64,000 bases of DNA. Source: Nocardia aurantia (lineage in GTDB: Bacteria > Actinomycetota > Actinomycetes > Mycobacteriales > Mycobacteriaceae). This document shows positions 34,532 through 43,011 of this stretch, in pieces; within the stretch, counting starts at the first letter, position 1; every line of letters begins with the position of its first letter. Below the pieces are notes generated by a model. It was given only the letters and a program-made list of their open reading frames with translations. It was not told the DNA's origin and did not search any database. Both the position numbers and the translations under genes were made by a program. The stretch lies in NCBI RefSeq assembly GCF_009604425.1, contig NZ_WEGI01000021.1, positions 1 through 64,000 of the forward strand. Direction: 5' to 3'.

Positions 34532-35361
34532 TGGGCGCGCTCGACGGCCGGGTCGCCCTGATCACCGGCGCCGCCCGCGGCCAGGGCCGCAGCCACGCGG
34601 TCCATCTGGCCCGCGCCGGCGCCGACCTGATCCTGATCGACATCGCCCGGCAGATCGACACCGTGTCCTACCCCATGCCCGATGCCGGCGATCTGGCCGA
34701 AACCGCGCGGCTGGTAAGCGATCTCGGCCGCCGCGCGCACACCGCCGTCGCCGACGTCGGCGACGGCCCCGCCCTGCGCGCCGCGGTCGACGCCGCCGCC
34801 GGCGACCTGGGCCGGCTCGACATCGTCGTCGCCAACGCGGGCATCTCCGGTTACGGCAGTGCGACACAAGGTCTTTCCGACGCCGCCTGGCAGAACCTGG
34901 TGAACACCAACCTGACCGGGGCCTGGCACACCTGCGCGGCCGCGTTGCCGCACCTCGTCGCCGGCGGCCGCGGGTCGATCGTGCTGGTCAGTTCCGTCGG
35001 CGGCGTGCGCGGTATCCGCAACATGGTCCACTACACCGCCGCAAAACACGGCGTGATCGGCATGACCCGCACCCTGGCACTCGAATACGCCGACCGATGG
35101 ATCCGCGTCAACGCCGTCCTGCCGACCTCGGTCGACACCCCGATGATCATGAACCCGACCACGTTCGCGCTGTTCCGGCCCGACCTCGACGAACCGACCG
35201 TCGACGACGTCCGCGAAGCCTTCCGCGCGAACAATGCCCTCCCGGTCCCCTGGATCGAGCCCGCGGACGTCAGCAAGGCGGTGCTGTTCCTGGTGTCCGA
35301 CGACGCCCGATACATCACCGGCACAACACTTCCCGTCGACGCCGGCGCCCTTCTCAAATAA
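34531..35361 (+). CDS. mycofactocin-coupled SDR family oxidoreductase
   Basis: A 276-residue short-chain dehydrogenase with the features of the mycofactocin-dependent branch: RVALITGAARGQGRSHAVHLARAGADLILIDI at the start and the inserted loop TVSYPMPDAGDLAET that shields a non-exchangeable NAD. Catalytic residues are in SSVGG and YTAAK. Members oxidise alcohols and pass electrons to the redox peptide mycofactocin rather than to free NAD (family knowledge). It starts inside the stop of the aldehyde dehydrogenase and precedes a zinc alcohol dehydrogenase by 23 bases. No mycofactocin biosynthesis gene lies in the window. Confidence 0.9.
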   Translation: MGALDGRVALITGAARGQGRSHAVHLARAGADLILIDIARQIDTVSYPMPDAGDLAETARLVSDLGRRAHTAVADVGDGPALRAAVDAAAGDLGRLDIVVANAGISGYGSATQGLSDAAWQNLVNTNLTGAWHTCAAALPHLVAGGRGSIVLVSSVGGVRGIRNMVHYTAAKHGVIGMTRTLALEYADRWIRVNAVLPTSVDTPMIMNPTTFALFRPDLDEPTVDDVREAFRANNALPVPWIEPADVSKAVLFLVSDDARYITGTTLPVDAGALLK

Positions 35362-35384
35362 CCCACCGCACGCGAGGACCCACC

Positions 35385-36473
35385 GTGAAAGCAGCCATCG
35401 TCACCGCCCTCGGACAGGGCTTCACCGCCGCCGACGTCCACCTCGCCGACCCGATCGGCCGGGAGGTGCTCGTCGGCGTCCGCGCCTCGGGCCTGTGCCA
35501 CACCGATCTCACCTTCTCCCACAACGACATGGGCGTCCCCACCCCGATGCTGCTCGGCCACGAGATCAGCGGCGTCGTCGAGCGCGTCGGCCCCGACGTC
35601 ACGGATGTCGCGGTCGGCGACCACGTGGTCGGCTGCCTCGTGCAGTACTGCGGCAAATGCCCGGAATGCCTGTCCGGCCACATCTACCGTTGCCGCCACC
35701 CCGAGGCCACCCTCCGCACCGCGGACCAGGGACCGCGCCTCGCGATCGACGGCACACCGGTCACCCAGGTGTTCGGCCTCGGCGGCTTCGCCCAGCAAGC
35801 GCTCGTCCACGAGGCGCAACTGGTGCGGATCCCCGACGAGATCCCGTTTCCCCAGGCCGCGCTGCTCGGCTGCGGCGTCGTCACCGGCGCCGGCTCGGTG
35901 ATCAACACCGCCGCAACGAAACCCGGCGACGCGATCGTCGTCGTGGGCGCCGGTGGGGTCGGGCTGAACGCGATCAGCGGCGGCATCGTCGCCGGCGCGG
36001 CCACCGTCATCGCCGTGGACATCAACCCCGGGAAGCTGGAGCTCGCGAAGCGATGCGGCGCGACCCACACCGTCGACTCCACGAAAGTCGATCCGGTGCA
36101 AGCGGTCCTGGCGATCACCGGCCGCGGCGCCGACGCCGTCTTCGACTTCGTCGGCATCCCCGCGGTCACCGAACAGGCCCTGGCCATGACCGCCGACGGC
36201 GGCGGCCTCTACCTCATCGGCCTGGTCGACCCCACCGTTCAGTTCCCGCTGTCTCCGCTGGCACTGATCATGTCGCAGAAGCGAATTCAGGGGGTGAACA
36301 TGGGCTCCACCACCCCGCGCCACGACATCCCGATGTACGCGAACCTGTATCTCGAAGGCCGGTTCAACCTCGACGACCTCGTGTCGAAGACGATCTCACT
36401 GGACGAGGTCGACCAGGGCTACGCGGCGCTCGCCGAACCGGACATCGCCCGGGTCGTCATCACCTCGTTCTGA
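35385..36473 (+). CDS. zinc-dependent alcohol dehydrogenase
   Basis: A 362-residue medium-chain alcohol dehydrogenase. Zinc-site residues appear in GLCHTDLTF and LLGHEISGVV; structural Cys residues in CGKCPECLSGHIYRC; the coenzyme loop is GAGGVG and GCGVVTGAGSVINTA marks kinship with the NDMA-dependent type found at 22702. The GTG start is preceded by GCGAGGA. It ends the operon begun by the aldehyde dehydrogenase. Three alcohol-oxidising enzymes in one island suggest several hydroxylated intermediates or reversible steps. Confidence 0.92.
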   Translation: MKAAIVTALGQGFTAADVHLADPIGREVLVGVRASGLCHTDLTFSHNDMGVPTPMLLGHEISGVVERVGPDVTDVAVGDHVVGCLVQYCGKCPECLSGHIYRCRHPEATLRTADQGPRLAIDGTPVTQVFGLGGFAQQALVHEAQLVRIPDEIPFPQAALLGCGVVTGAGSVINTAATKPGDAIVVVGAGGVGLNAISGGIVAGAATVIAVDINPGKLELAKRCGATHTVDSTKVDPVQAVLAITGRGADAVFDFVGIPAVTEQALAMTADGGGLYLIGLVDPTVQFPLSPLALIMSQKRIQGVNMGSTTPRHDIPMYANLYLEGRFNLDDLVSKTISLDEVDQGYAALAEPDIARVVITSF

Positions 36474-36550
36474 CCCGGCGGCTCGAGCCCGGACGGCAAC
36501 CCGGCGGCCTCGACGGGATGCGGCGGGTCGACGATCGGATACCCGGTCGC

Positions 36551-37786
36551 TCACGACCTGCCGCGGCGTGCGAACAAACGCCCCCGCCATTGCACCAGCC
36601 GTTGCCACCCACGCCGACCATCCGGTTCCGCGCCGCCGGTCACCACCGCTTCCGACGGCGCTGACGCGTCCTCCGGATCGGCCACCACAGCCCCCGACGG
36701 CGCGGACACGTCCTCCGGATCGGCCACCACGGCGTCCGACAGCGCGGACACGTCCTCCGAGTCGGCCACCACAGCCTCCGCCGGCGCGGACACGTCCTCC
36801 GGATCGGCGGCGGTCTCCGGAGCGGGGACGGCGCTCGGCGACGGTTCGACGACAGCTCCGGCGTCATCGTCCTGCGCGCCGAGCAACTCCCAGACCGCCG
36901 CGCGTTCCGCCGCGAGGTCGACCGGTTCACCGGCGAGAGTGTCCAGCAACTGTTGCAGCGGCCAGCGATGCAGCGTCGCGTACCGAGCGGAGTACACGGC
37001 GACCTCGGTCAGCCGATACTCGTCCGGCCGATCGAACAGCACATAGCCGAGTAGTTGGTAGATGTCGTTGCGCGGCAACGAATCCGATCGCACACCGGAT
37101 TTCTTGTTCCGATTCCCCATGCGGGTCTTCACATCGATCAGGGTGCCGTCGACGATGACGTCCGCATCCGCGGCACACCACCGGGATCCGGCGAACGCGG
37201 GCCCCAGCGCCACCGCGTCGTGCGGGCCGGCGAGAACGTCGGCCAGCGCGGTGACCGCCCGCGTGTACAACGCCCCCAACAGCTCCACGACGTCGTCCGG
37301 CGCCAGCGCCAGCAGCGCCTCGGTGGTGAACTCACCGTCCCGGATGAGCGCGGCCGGCGGCGAACCGAGCACGAGCAGCGGATTGCGGTACAGCTCGGTC
37401 GTGAGAGCCAGCGCCCAGCAGGCCCGCACCGCCACCGCCGATTCGATGTCGCCGTCCGACGACGGCCGTACCGCCGCCCCGGCGACCGCGGCCACGTCGG
37501 ACACGGTGGCGACATGCTCGGGAACCGCCGAGATCGCCTCCGCCGCAGCGGCAACGCGGGGACGGTACCCGGCATCCAGCCGGAACCGCAGCAGCAGATC
37601 GAACGCGGCCGCGACGGTCCCCGGACTCGCGGTGACACCCTCCACCACGATCGGCCCCGACGCCTGCCGGTAGCCGTCCTGCACCGGCCGCACGTTCGGG
37701 AACCGCCGATGGAAGTACTCGCGCAACGGACTTGCGGGGTCGTCGATGGCGTGGGACAAATTCCGATACCGATACGTCACATACAT
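36551..37786 (-). CDS. unknown protein with PD-(D/E)XK-like motif and repeat tail
   Basis: A 411-residue protein with no assigned function. In the middle, CAADADVIVDGTLIDVKTRMGN has the spacing of a PD-(D/E)XK nuclease core (Asp, then Asp-x-Lys), followed by a helix containing NDIYQLLGYVLFD with the Gln expected in many family members. The C-terminal third is low-complexity: four near-identical 14-residue repeats of the form AVVADPEDVSAPSE, then a basic end. The ATG at 37786 gives MYVTYRYRNLSHAI; a longer start is possible. It stands alone between the catabolic island and the diguanylate cyclase. It may be a DNA-acting enzyme or an inactive relative. Confidence 0.65.
   Translation of the reverse strand: MYVTYRYRNLSHAIDDPASPLREYFHRRFPNVRPVQDGYRQASGPIVVEGVTASPGTVAAAFDLLLRFRLDAGYRPRVAAAAEAISAVPEHVATVSDVAAVAGAAVRPSSDGDIESAVAVRACWALALTTELYRNPLLVLGSPPAALIRDGEFTTEALLALAPDDVVELLGALYTRAVTALADVLAGPHDAVALGPAFAGSRWCAADADVIVDGTLIDVKTRMGNRNKKSGVRSDSLPRNDIYQLLGYVLFDRPDEYRLTEVAVYSARYATLHRWPLQQLLDTLAGEPVDLAAERAAVWELLGAQDDDAGAVVEPSPSAVPAPETAADPEDVSAPAEAVVADSEDVSALSDAVVADPEDVSAPSGAVVADPEDASAPSEAVVTGGAEPDGRRGWQRLVQWRGRLFARRGRS
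36638..36806. repeat. 42-bp in-frame tandem repeat
   Basis: Units begin at 36661, 36703, 36745 and 36787, each starting C(T/G)GA-C-CGTCCTCC, with a partial unit before them. The period of 42 bases equals 14 codons, so copy-number changes would keep the reading frame of the PD-(D/E)XK-like gene and vary the length of its acidic linker. Confidence 0.85.
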
Positions 37787-38018
37787 GACTTTCGCAGAGC
37801 ATCGTTGCCCGCGCTCAGCAATCTCCGACACACCTGCCCGTACCCGGGCCGAACCGGCACCGGGGACCGGCGGCCCGGTGCCACCGAACCACCTGCGGCA
37901 GTGCCATTCCCGGCTCCCGGTCGTTGCCGGGACGCACTCGATGGTGGTTCATTCGTGTACGCCCAGCCGCGGACGCAATCCACGATCCGCCGTCCCGGCA
38001 CGTAGCGGCGACCCGCAC

Positions 38019-39293
38019 TCACGAACGCGGGCGCTCGCTGGCCGCCGGGTGGTCGGGGGCGTCGAGGACGTGCAGCACCCATTGGTCGCGGCCGGCGATC
38101 TTCGCGCGGTAGAGGCCGCGGTCGGCGGCGTCCAGCAGTTCCTCCGGCTGGGCGCCGGCGCACGGCTCGATCACCGCGCCGATGCTGACCGACACCTGCA
38201 CCCGATGCTCGTCCACCACGATCGCCTCGGACAGCGCCGCCAGCATCCGCTCGGCGACGTCGGTCACCCTGGTCTCCGCGTCCGGGGGCGGCACCAGTGC
38301 CACGAATTCGTCGCCGCCGAGACGGGCCAGCAGGCAGTCCAGGTCGGCGAGGGCCTCGCTCAGGCGGGTCGCTACCGTGGTCAGCACCCGATCACCGAAA
38401 CCGTGGCCGTACCGGTCGTTGATCTCCTTGAACCGGTCCAGGTCGGCGAAGCACAGGCCGACGCGGTCGTCGGCGGGCGCGGCCGCGATCACCGAGCCGA
38501 TGGCGTCGAGCAGTTGCCAGCGGTTGGGCAGGCCGGTCAGCGCGTCCTGCCGCGCCTGCCGCTGCAACTCCTCCTCGAGCAGGTGCCGCTCGGTGACGTC
38601 CTTGCCGAAGGCGATGAGGTAGTCCCGGTGGTCCTCGGCACCGGGCACGTAGGTGACCGAGAAGGTGGCCCAGCCGGATGTGCCGTCACTGCGGATCGTT
38701 CGTCGTTCCATCCGGATCGTGCCGTGCCGATTGTTCAGCAACTCGAAGATCTGGTCCGCGATCTCCTCGCGCTCGTCCGGATGCGAGAAGTGCAGCGTCT
38801 CGACGGTGGGGATCCGGTATACGTCCTCGAGCGGAACACCCAGCAGGTCGGCGAAGGCCTGGTTGGCGTCGAGCAGATTTCCCGCCTCGTCGCTGATCGC
38901 GATCGCCACCGTCGCGTTGTCGAAGACGACCCGGAACCGGTCCTGCTGCCCCGGTCCCGCGCCGGATCTGTCCAGTTCGGCCTGATGGCCCTGACCGATC
39001 CCGACCGCCAGCGCGGCCACCCGGCGGTCGACCTCGGCCCGGTCGTCGCCCTCCGCGGCCCGGCACAGCACCTGCGCGGACACCACCGCCACCGCCGGAT
39101 CGTCCAGCCCGGCCCGGGCCAGCGCCTCCCCGACCCGGATCCCGACCGCGGAGTCGCCCAACCGCAGCCCGGCGGTGAACTCACTGGCCAGCGACTCGAG
39201 CAGACCGCGCGGTTCCGGCATGGTCACCCGGCAGGCGTCGCGCAACGCCTGCCACCACTGTGTGACGAGCTCGGAACGATCCCCGACAGCCAT
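38019..39293 (-). CDS. PAS-GGDEF diguanylate cyclase
   Basis: A 424-residue cytoplasmic signalling protein. Residues 1-110 form a helical N-terminal region, 115-235 a PAS/PAC sensor (FDNATVAIAISDEAGNLLDANQAF), and 245-415 a GGDEF domain with DALTGLPNRW and the intact active-site GGDEF at 326-330. It should make cyclic di-GMP from two GTP. The usual RxxD product-inhibition site just before GGDEF is absent (ADLDCLLARL). There is no transmembrane segment, so the signal is probably intracellular. It is transcribed alone, upstream of no obvious partner. Confidence 0.92.
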   Translation of the reverse strand: MAVGDRSELVTQWWQALRDACRVTMPEPRGLLESLASEFTAGLRLGDSAVGIRVGEALARAGLDDPAVAVVSAQVLCRAAEGDDRAEVDRRVAALAVGIGQGHQAELDRSGAGPGQQDRFRVVFDNATVAIAISDEAGNLLDANQAFADLLGVPLEDVYRIPTVETLHFSHPDEREEIADQIFELLNNRHGTIRMERRTIRSDGTSGWATFSVTYVPGAEDHRDYLIAFGKDVTERHLLEEELQRQARQDALTGLPNRWQLLDAIGSVIAAAPADDRVGLCFADLDRFKEINDRYGHGFGDRVLTTVATRLSEALADLDCLLARLGGDEFVALVPPPDAETRVTDVAERMLAALSEAIVVDEHRVQVSVSIGAVIEPCAGAQPEELLDAADRGLYRAKIAGRDQWVLHVLDAPDHPAASERPRS

Positions 39294-39362
39294 CGCTCAC
39301 CACGATAACCGCTGGCCGGGCGGCCGCCGTGGGCCGGCGGCCACCGGCCCGAGTGTCGGCGC

Positions 39363-39998
39363 TCAGTTCGTCCCGCCCAGCGCGACGCCCGCGCCCACGC
39401 CGATGATCATCAGCCCGCCCGCGCTGCCGACCGCCTCCAGCCGCCGCGGTGACCGCGCGAACCAGGAACGTGCCGTGCCCGCCAGCAGCGCCCAGGCGCT
39501 GTCGGACACCAGTTGGATCGTCAGGCACATCGACCCCAGCAGCAACATCTGCACCTGCAGATCACCCGCCTCCGGCACCGTGAACTGCGGCAGCACCGCG
39601 CCGAACAACACCAGCGTCTTCGGATTGGTCGCCCCGACCACGAATCCCTGCCGCAGCGCCCGCCGGACCGCCCCGACCGGCACGTCGGCGTTCAGCGCCG
39701 TGACCAGGCCCTTCCGCTGCCGGATCGCGGATATCCCGAGATAGACCAGGTACGCCGCGCCCACGACCTTCACGACCGCGAACGCCACCGCCGACGCGGT
39801 CAGCAGCGCCCCGAGCCCGAACGCGACCGCCAGCAACGGCACCACCGACCCCGCGGTCGTCCCGAGCACCGACAACACCGCCGGTCGCCGGCCCAGCACC
39901 AGCGCCCGCCCGATCGCGAACAACACGTTCGGCCCGGGGATCACGATGATGACGAAGGCCGCCAGCGCGAACGTCAGGACATGGGAGAGAGGCACCAT
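39363..39998 (-). CDS. LysE/RhtB family translocator
   Basis: A 211-residue membrane protein of the LysE superfamily, exporters of amino acids and related compounds. The start VLTFALAAFVIIVIPGPNVLFAIGRAL has the family signature PGPN; about six hydrophobic helices follow, with GFVVGATNPKTLVLFGAVLPQF in the middle. It is separated from hemH by 124 bases and is probably a separate transcript. The substrate is unknown. Confidence 0.9.
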   Translation of the reverse strand: MVPLSHVLTFALAAFVIIVIPGPNVLFAIGRALVLGRRPAVLSVLGTTAGSVVPLLAVAFGLGALLTASAVAFAVVKVVGAAYLVYLGISAIRQRKGLVTALNADVPVGAVRRALRQGFVVGATNPKTLVLFGAVLPQFTVPEAGDLQVQMLLLGSMCLTIQLVSDSAWALLAGTARSWFARSPRRLEAVGSAGGLMIIGVGAGVALGGTN

Positions 39999-40122
39999 GG
40001 ACGAAAGCCTATTCCGCCGTCGGGGCCGGCGGTCCCGGCGAGCGCGATTCGGTTGCGGCCGAACCGAAGAACGAGATCAGCCAATCACAACCCAGCCCAA
40101 TCACGGCCCAGCCGAGCGCGAC

Positions 40123-41181
40123 TCAGCCGAGTTTACGGCCGGGCCGCCGGGGCGGCTCGCAGCAGCCGGGTGCGCACAGGTCACCGTTGCGCGTGCAGCC
40201 GTAACCGGGCACCGAACCCAGGCGGCGCGCCGGCGAACCCGCGCTCTGCTCGGCGACGAGTTCTGCGACCAAGGCGGCGAAGCGCGGATCGGTGCCGGGA
40301 GTGGCGGCGCGGGCGAACGCGATACCGAGTCCGGCGGCCCGCTCCGCCGCCTCGTTGTCGAGGTCCCACACCACCTCGAGGTGGTCGGAGACGAAGCCGA
40401 TCGGGCAGACCACCACGGCCTCGAACCCCTTCGCGGACAACGCTTCCAGGTGATCGACGACGTCCGGCTCCAGCCACGGCACCTGCGGCGGCCCGGAACG
40501 TGACTGCCACACGACATCGTGATCGTCGAAACCGGTTGCGGCGGCGCACAATCGGGCCGCCTCCGCCACCTGCCGGCTGTACAGCCGGCCACCGTCGGCC
40601 GGCGGCCCCGCGACCGCGTCGGCGGCGACCGGAATCGAGTGCGCGGTGAACACCAGTCGCGCCGAGTCCCGCCGATCGGCCGGAAGTTGTTGCCGCGCAG
40701 CGCGAACAGCGTCGGCGAAGGCGTCGATCAGCAGCGGATGATCGAAGTACTGCCGCAGTTTCACCAGCTCCGGGGCATCGGGCCCGGCGGCGGCCCGCGC
40801 CCGCGCGATGTCCTCGTCGTACTGACGGCACCCGGAGTACCCACCCCACGCCGAGGTAGGGAAGACCAGTGCCGAGCGCACCCCGTCGTCGCGCATCCGG
40901 GCGACGGTGTCCTCCACCATCGGAGCCCAGTTGCGATTGCCGAAGTACACCGGCAGCGCGATTCCGCGCGCGGTGAATTCCGCCTCGACCGCGGCGATGA
41001 TCGCCCGGTTGCAGGCGTTGATCGGTGAGACCCCGCCGAAATGCAGATAGTGCTGCGCCACCTCGGCCAGCCGCTCGGGTGGGACACCCCGGCCGCGGGT
41101 CACGTTCTCCAGGAACGGCATCACGTCCTCGGGCCGCTCCGGCCCGCCGAACGACAGCAACAGCAGTGCGTCGAATTGCAT
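40123..41181 (-). CDS. hemH: ferrochelatase (coproporphyrin type)
   Basis: A 352-residue ferrochelatase inserting iron into a porphyrin in haem synthesis; in Actinobacteria this enzyme generally acts on coproporphyrin III (CpfC). It starts DALLLLSFGGPERPEDVMPFLENVTRGRGVP and includes the active-site His region LVFTAHSIP and the Glu-containing CPIGFVSDHLEVVWDLD. The C-terminus has the cluster GCTRNGDLCAPGCCEP, and actinobacterial ferrochelatases are known to carry a [2Fe-2S] cluster. It follows inhA by 113 bases, the order mabA-inhA-hemH found in Mycobacterium. Confidence 0.95.
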   Translation of the reverse strand: MQFDALLLLSFGGPERPEDVMPFLENVTRGRGVPPERLAEVAQHYLHFGGVSPINACNRAIIAAVEAEFTARGIALPVYFGNRNWAPMVEDTVARMRDDGVRSALVFPTSAWGGYSGCRQYDEDIARARAAAGPDAPELVKLRQYFDHPLLIDAFADAVRAARQQLPADRRDSARLVFTAHSIPVAADAVAGPPADGGRLYSRQVAEAARLCAAATGFDDHDVVWQSRSGPPQVPWLEPDVVDHLEALSAKGFEAVVVCPIGFVSDHLEVVWDLDNEAAERAAGLGIAFARAATPGTDPRFAALVAELVAEQSAGSPARRLGSVPGYGCTRNGDLCAPGCCEPPRRPGRKLG

Positions 41182-41250
41182 TGCCTACCTCCGTGAGCCG
41201 AGCCGATCGGGCACGCGGCCCGGAAAAGCGGGACAGGGCCGGAACACGCC

Positions 41251-41277
41251 GGGGCGGACCGGATTCCGGCCCGCCCC
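41251..41277. terminator. GC hairpin between inhA and hemH
   Basis: GGGGCGGACCGG-ATT-CCGGCCCGCCCC gives a 12-pair stem with one mismatch and a three-base loop. A second, perfect 12-base palindrome (GTGCGTACGCAC, 41283-41294) abuts the inhA stop codon. No T-run is seen, so they may attenuate rather than stop transcription from inhA into hemH, or mark the mRNA end. Confidence 0.45.
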
Positions 41278-41294
41278 AGTGCGTGCGTACGCAC

Positions 41295-42134
41295 TCAGCC
41301 CTCGGCCAGGTCCTTCTCCGGGAACCAGGTGTTGTGGCTGGCGCCACCGTCGACATAGATGATCGAGCCGGTCGTGCCCGGCAGCCAGTCCGACAGCAGG
41401 GTGACGATCGACCGCGCGACCACGGTCGGGTCGTCGACGTCCCAGCCGATCGGCGAGGCGCCGTCCCAGTACCGGTTCAGCATGGTCAGCTGCTTGGCGT
41501 CGTCGGTGGCGGTGCCCGCGATGGCCTTGGCGGCCAGCGTCTTGATCGGCCCCGCGGCCACCAGGTTGGAGCGAATCTTCTTGGCGTAGCCCACTTCTCG
41601 CGCCACGTACCGGTTGACCGACTCCAGCGCGGCCTTCGCCACACCCATCCAGTTGTAGTACGGCATCGCCGTGCGCGGATCGAAGTCCATGCCGACGAGG
41701 GAGCCGCCCGGGTTCATCACCGGCAGCACCGCCCGCGCCAGCGAGGCGTAGCTCCACGCGGAGATCTCGAACGCCTTGGCGGCGTCGGCGCCGGGGCCCT
41801 CGAGGAATCCGAACGCCTCCGGGCCCATCAGGGTCCGGGGCGCGAAGGCGATCGAGTGCAGCACGCCGTCGAGACCTTCCGGCGCCAGCACCTGCACCTT
41901 CTCCGCCAGCGCGGCGAGATCCGGTTCGCTGGTGACGTCGAGCCCGATGGCCGGCGGCACCTCCTGCGGCAGCCGCTTGGCGATCCGGTCGATGAGCCGC
42001 AGCCGTTCCGGAATCCCGGTGATGATCACCTTCGCACCCTGTTCCTGCGCGACCTTGGCCGCGTGGAAGGCGATCGAGGAGTCGGTGATGATGCCGGTGA
42101 TGAGGACGGTCTTGCCTGCGAGCAATCCGCTCAT
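41295..42134 (-). CDS. inhA: enoyl-ACP reductase (NADH), FAS-II
   Basis: A 279-residue enoyl-ACP reductase of the mycolic-acid elongation system, target of isoniazid and ethionamide in mycobacteria. The NADH-binding start has GIITDSSIA with Ile21, Ser94 lies in VLHSIAF, and the catalytic pair is Tyr160/Lys167 in YYNWMGVAK, two positions later than Tyr158/Lys165 of M. tuberculosis. Residue 96 is Ala instead of Gly. The C-terminus is extended by about ten residues. It is 79 bases downstream of mabA and presumably cotranscribed with it. Confidence 0.96.
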   Translation of the reverse strand: MSGLLAGKTVLITGIITDSSIAFHAAKVAQEQGAKVIITGIPERLRLIDRIAKRLPQEVPPAIGLDVTSEPDLAALAEKVQVLAPEGLDGVLHSIAFAPRTLMGPEAFGFLEGPGADAAKAFEISAWSYASLARAVLPVMNPGGSLVGMDFDPRTAMPYYNWMGVAKAALESVNRYVAREVGYAKKIRSNLVAAGPIKTLAAKAIAGTATDDAKQLTMLNRYWDGASPIGWDVDDPTVVARSIVTLLSDWLPGTTGSIIYVDGGASHNTWFPEKDLAEG

Positions 42135-42213
42135 TGTGGGTGGATTCTCCTTGCTGAGGTCGGGGTTCCGGCCTGCGCCGGAACGGCTGACAGCGGGCGG
42201 GGACGCGACGAGA

Positions 42214-42936
42214 CTAGTGGCCCATGCCCATTCCGCCGTCGACGGGGAGGACCGCGCCGGTGATGTAGTCGGCGTCGTCGGAGGCGAGGAAGCTGATCGC
42301 CGCGGCGACCTCCTCCGGCTGGCCGGGCCGGCCCGCCGGGATGCCGTACTTCAGCACCACCTCGCGCATTTCGTCACTGACCTCGTCACGGGTCATGTCG
42401 GTGTCGATGAAACCGGGCGCGACCACGTTGGCGGTGATGTTGCGCGAACCGATCTCCCGGGTGATGGACCGCGCGATGCCGACCAGACCGGCCTTGGAGG
42501 CCGCGTAGTTGACCTGGCCCGGTCCGCCGCCGAGGCCGACCACGGAGCCCAGGAAGATCATCCGGCCCCACTTGGCCCGGATCATGGCCCGGGTGGCGCG
42601 CTTGGCACAGCGGAACGCACCGGTGAGGTTCGCGTCGAGGACCGACGAGAACTGCTCCTCGCTCATCCGCATGAGCAGCGTGTTGTCCACGATGCCGGCG
42701 TTGGCGACCAGCACCTGCACGGGCCCCTGCTTGGCTTCCACCTCGGCGAACGCCGAGTCCACCGAAGCCGTATCCGTCACATCGCATTTCACACCGAACA
42801 GGCCGTCCGGAACGCCCGAACCCCGATGCGTGACAGCAACCTTGTGTCCGTCGGCAACCAGGCGCTGGGCGACCGCGAGACCGATACCGCGGTTACCGCC
42901 CGTCACCAGCACCGATCGGGAAGTGATGTTCGACAT
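42214..42936 (-). CDS. fabG1: 3-oxoacyl-ACP reductase MabA, FAS-II
   Basis: A 240-residue NADPH-dependent beta-ketoacyl-ACP reductase working just before InhA in long-chain fatty acid elongation. It matches mycobacterial MabA in SVLVTGGNRGIGLAVAQRLVADGHKVAVTHRGSG, the catalytic Ser in LGSVVG, YAASK, and the unusual C-terminus VDGGMGMGH. The N-terminus is shorter than in M. tuberculosis MabA (starting MSNITSRSV). The ribosome site is weak. It heads the mabA-inhA pair; the mabA promoter lies in the 75 bases between it and the VWA gene. Confidence 0.96.
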   Translation of the reverse strand: MSNITSRSVLVTGGNRGIGLAVAQRLVADGHKVAVTHRGSGVPDGLFGVKCDVTDTASVDSAFAEVEAKQGPVQVLVANAGIVDNTLLMRMSEEQFSSVLDANLTGAFRCAKRATRAMIRAKWGRMIFLGSVVGLGGGPGQVNYAASKAGLVGIARSITREIGSRNITANVVAPGFIDTDMTRDEVSDEMREVVLKYGIPAGRPGQPEEVAAAISFLASDDADYITGAVLPVDGGMGMGH

Positions 42937-43011
42937 ACGTTCAAACCTATCTGTTCGGGTTGGCCGCCCGACGGCGGGACCCTGTCGCCATGCCTTCGGT
43001 GCCACGCGTTG

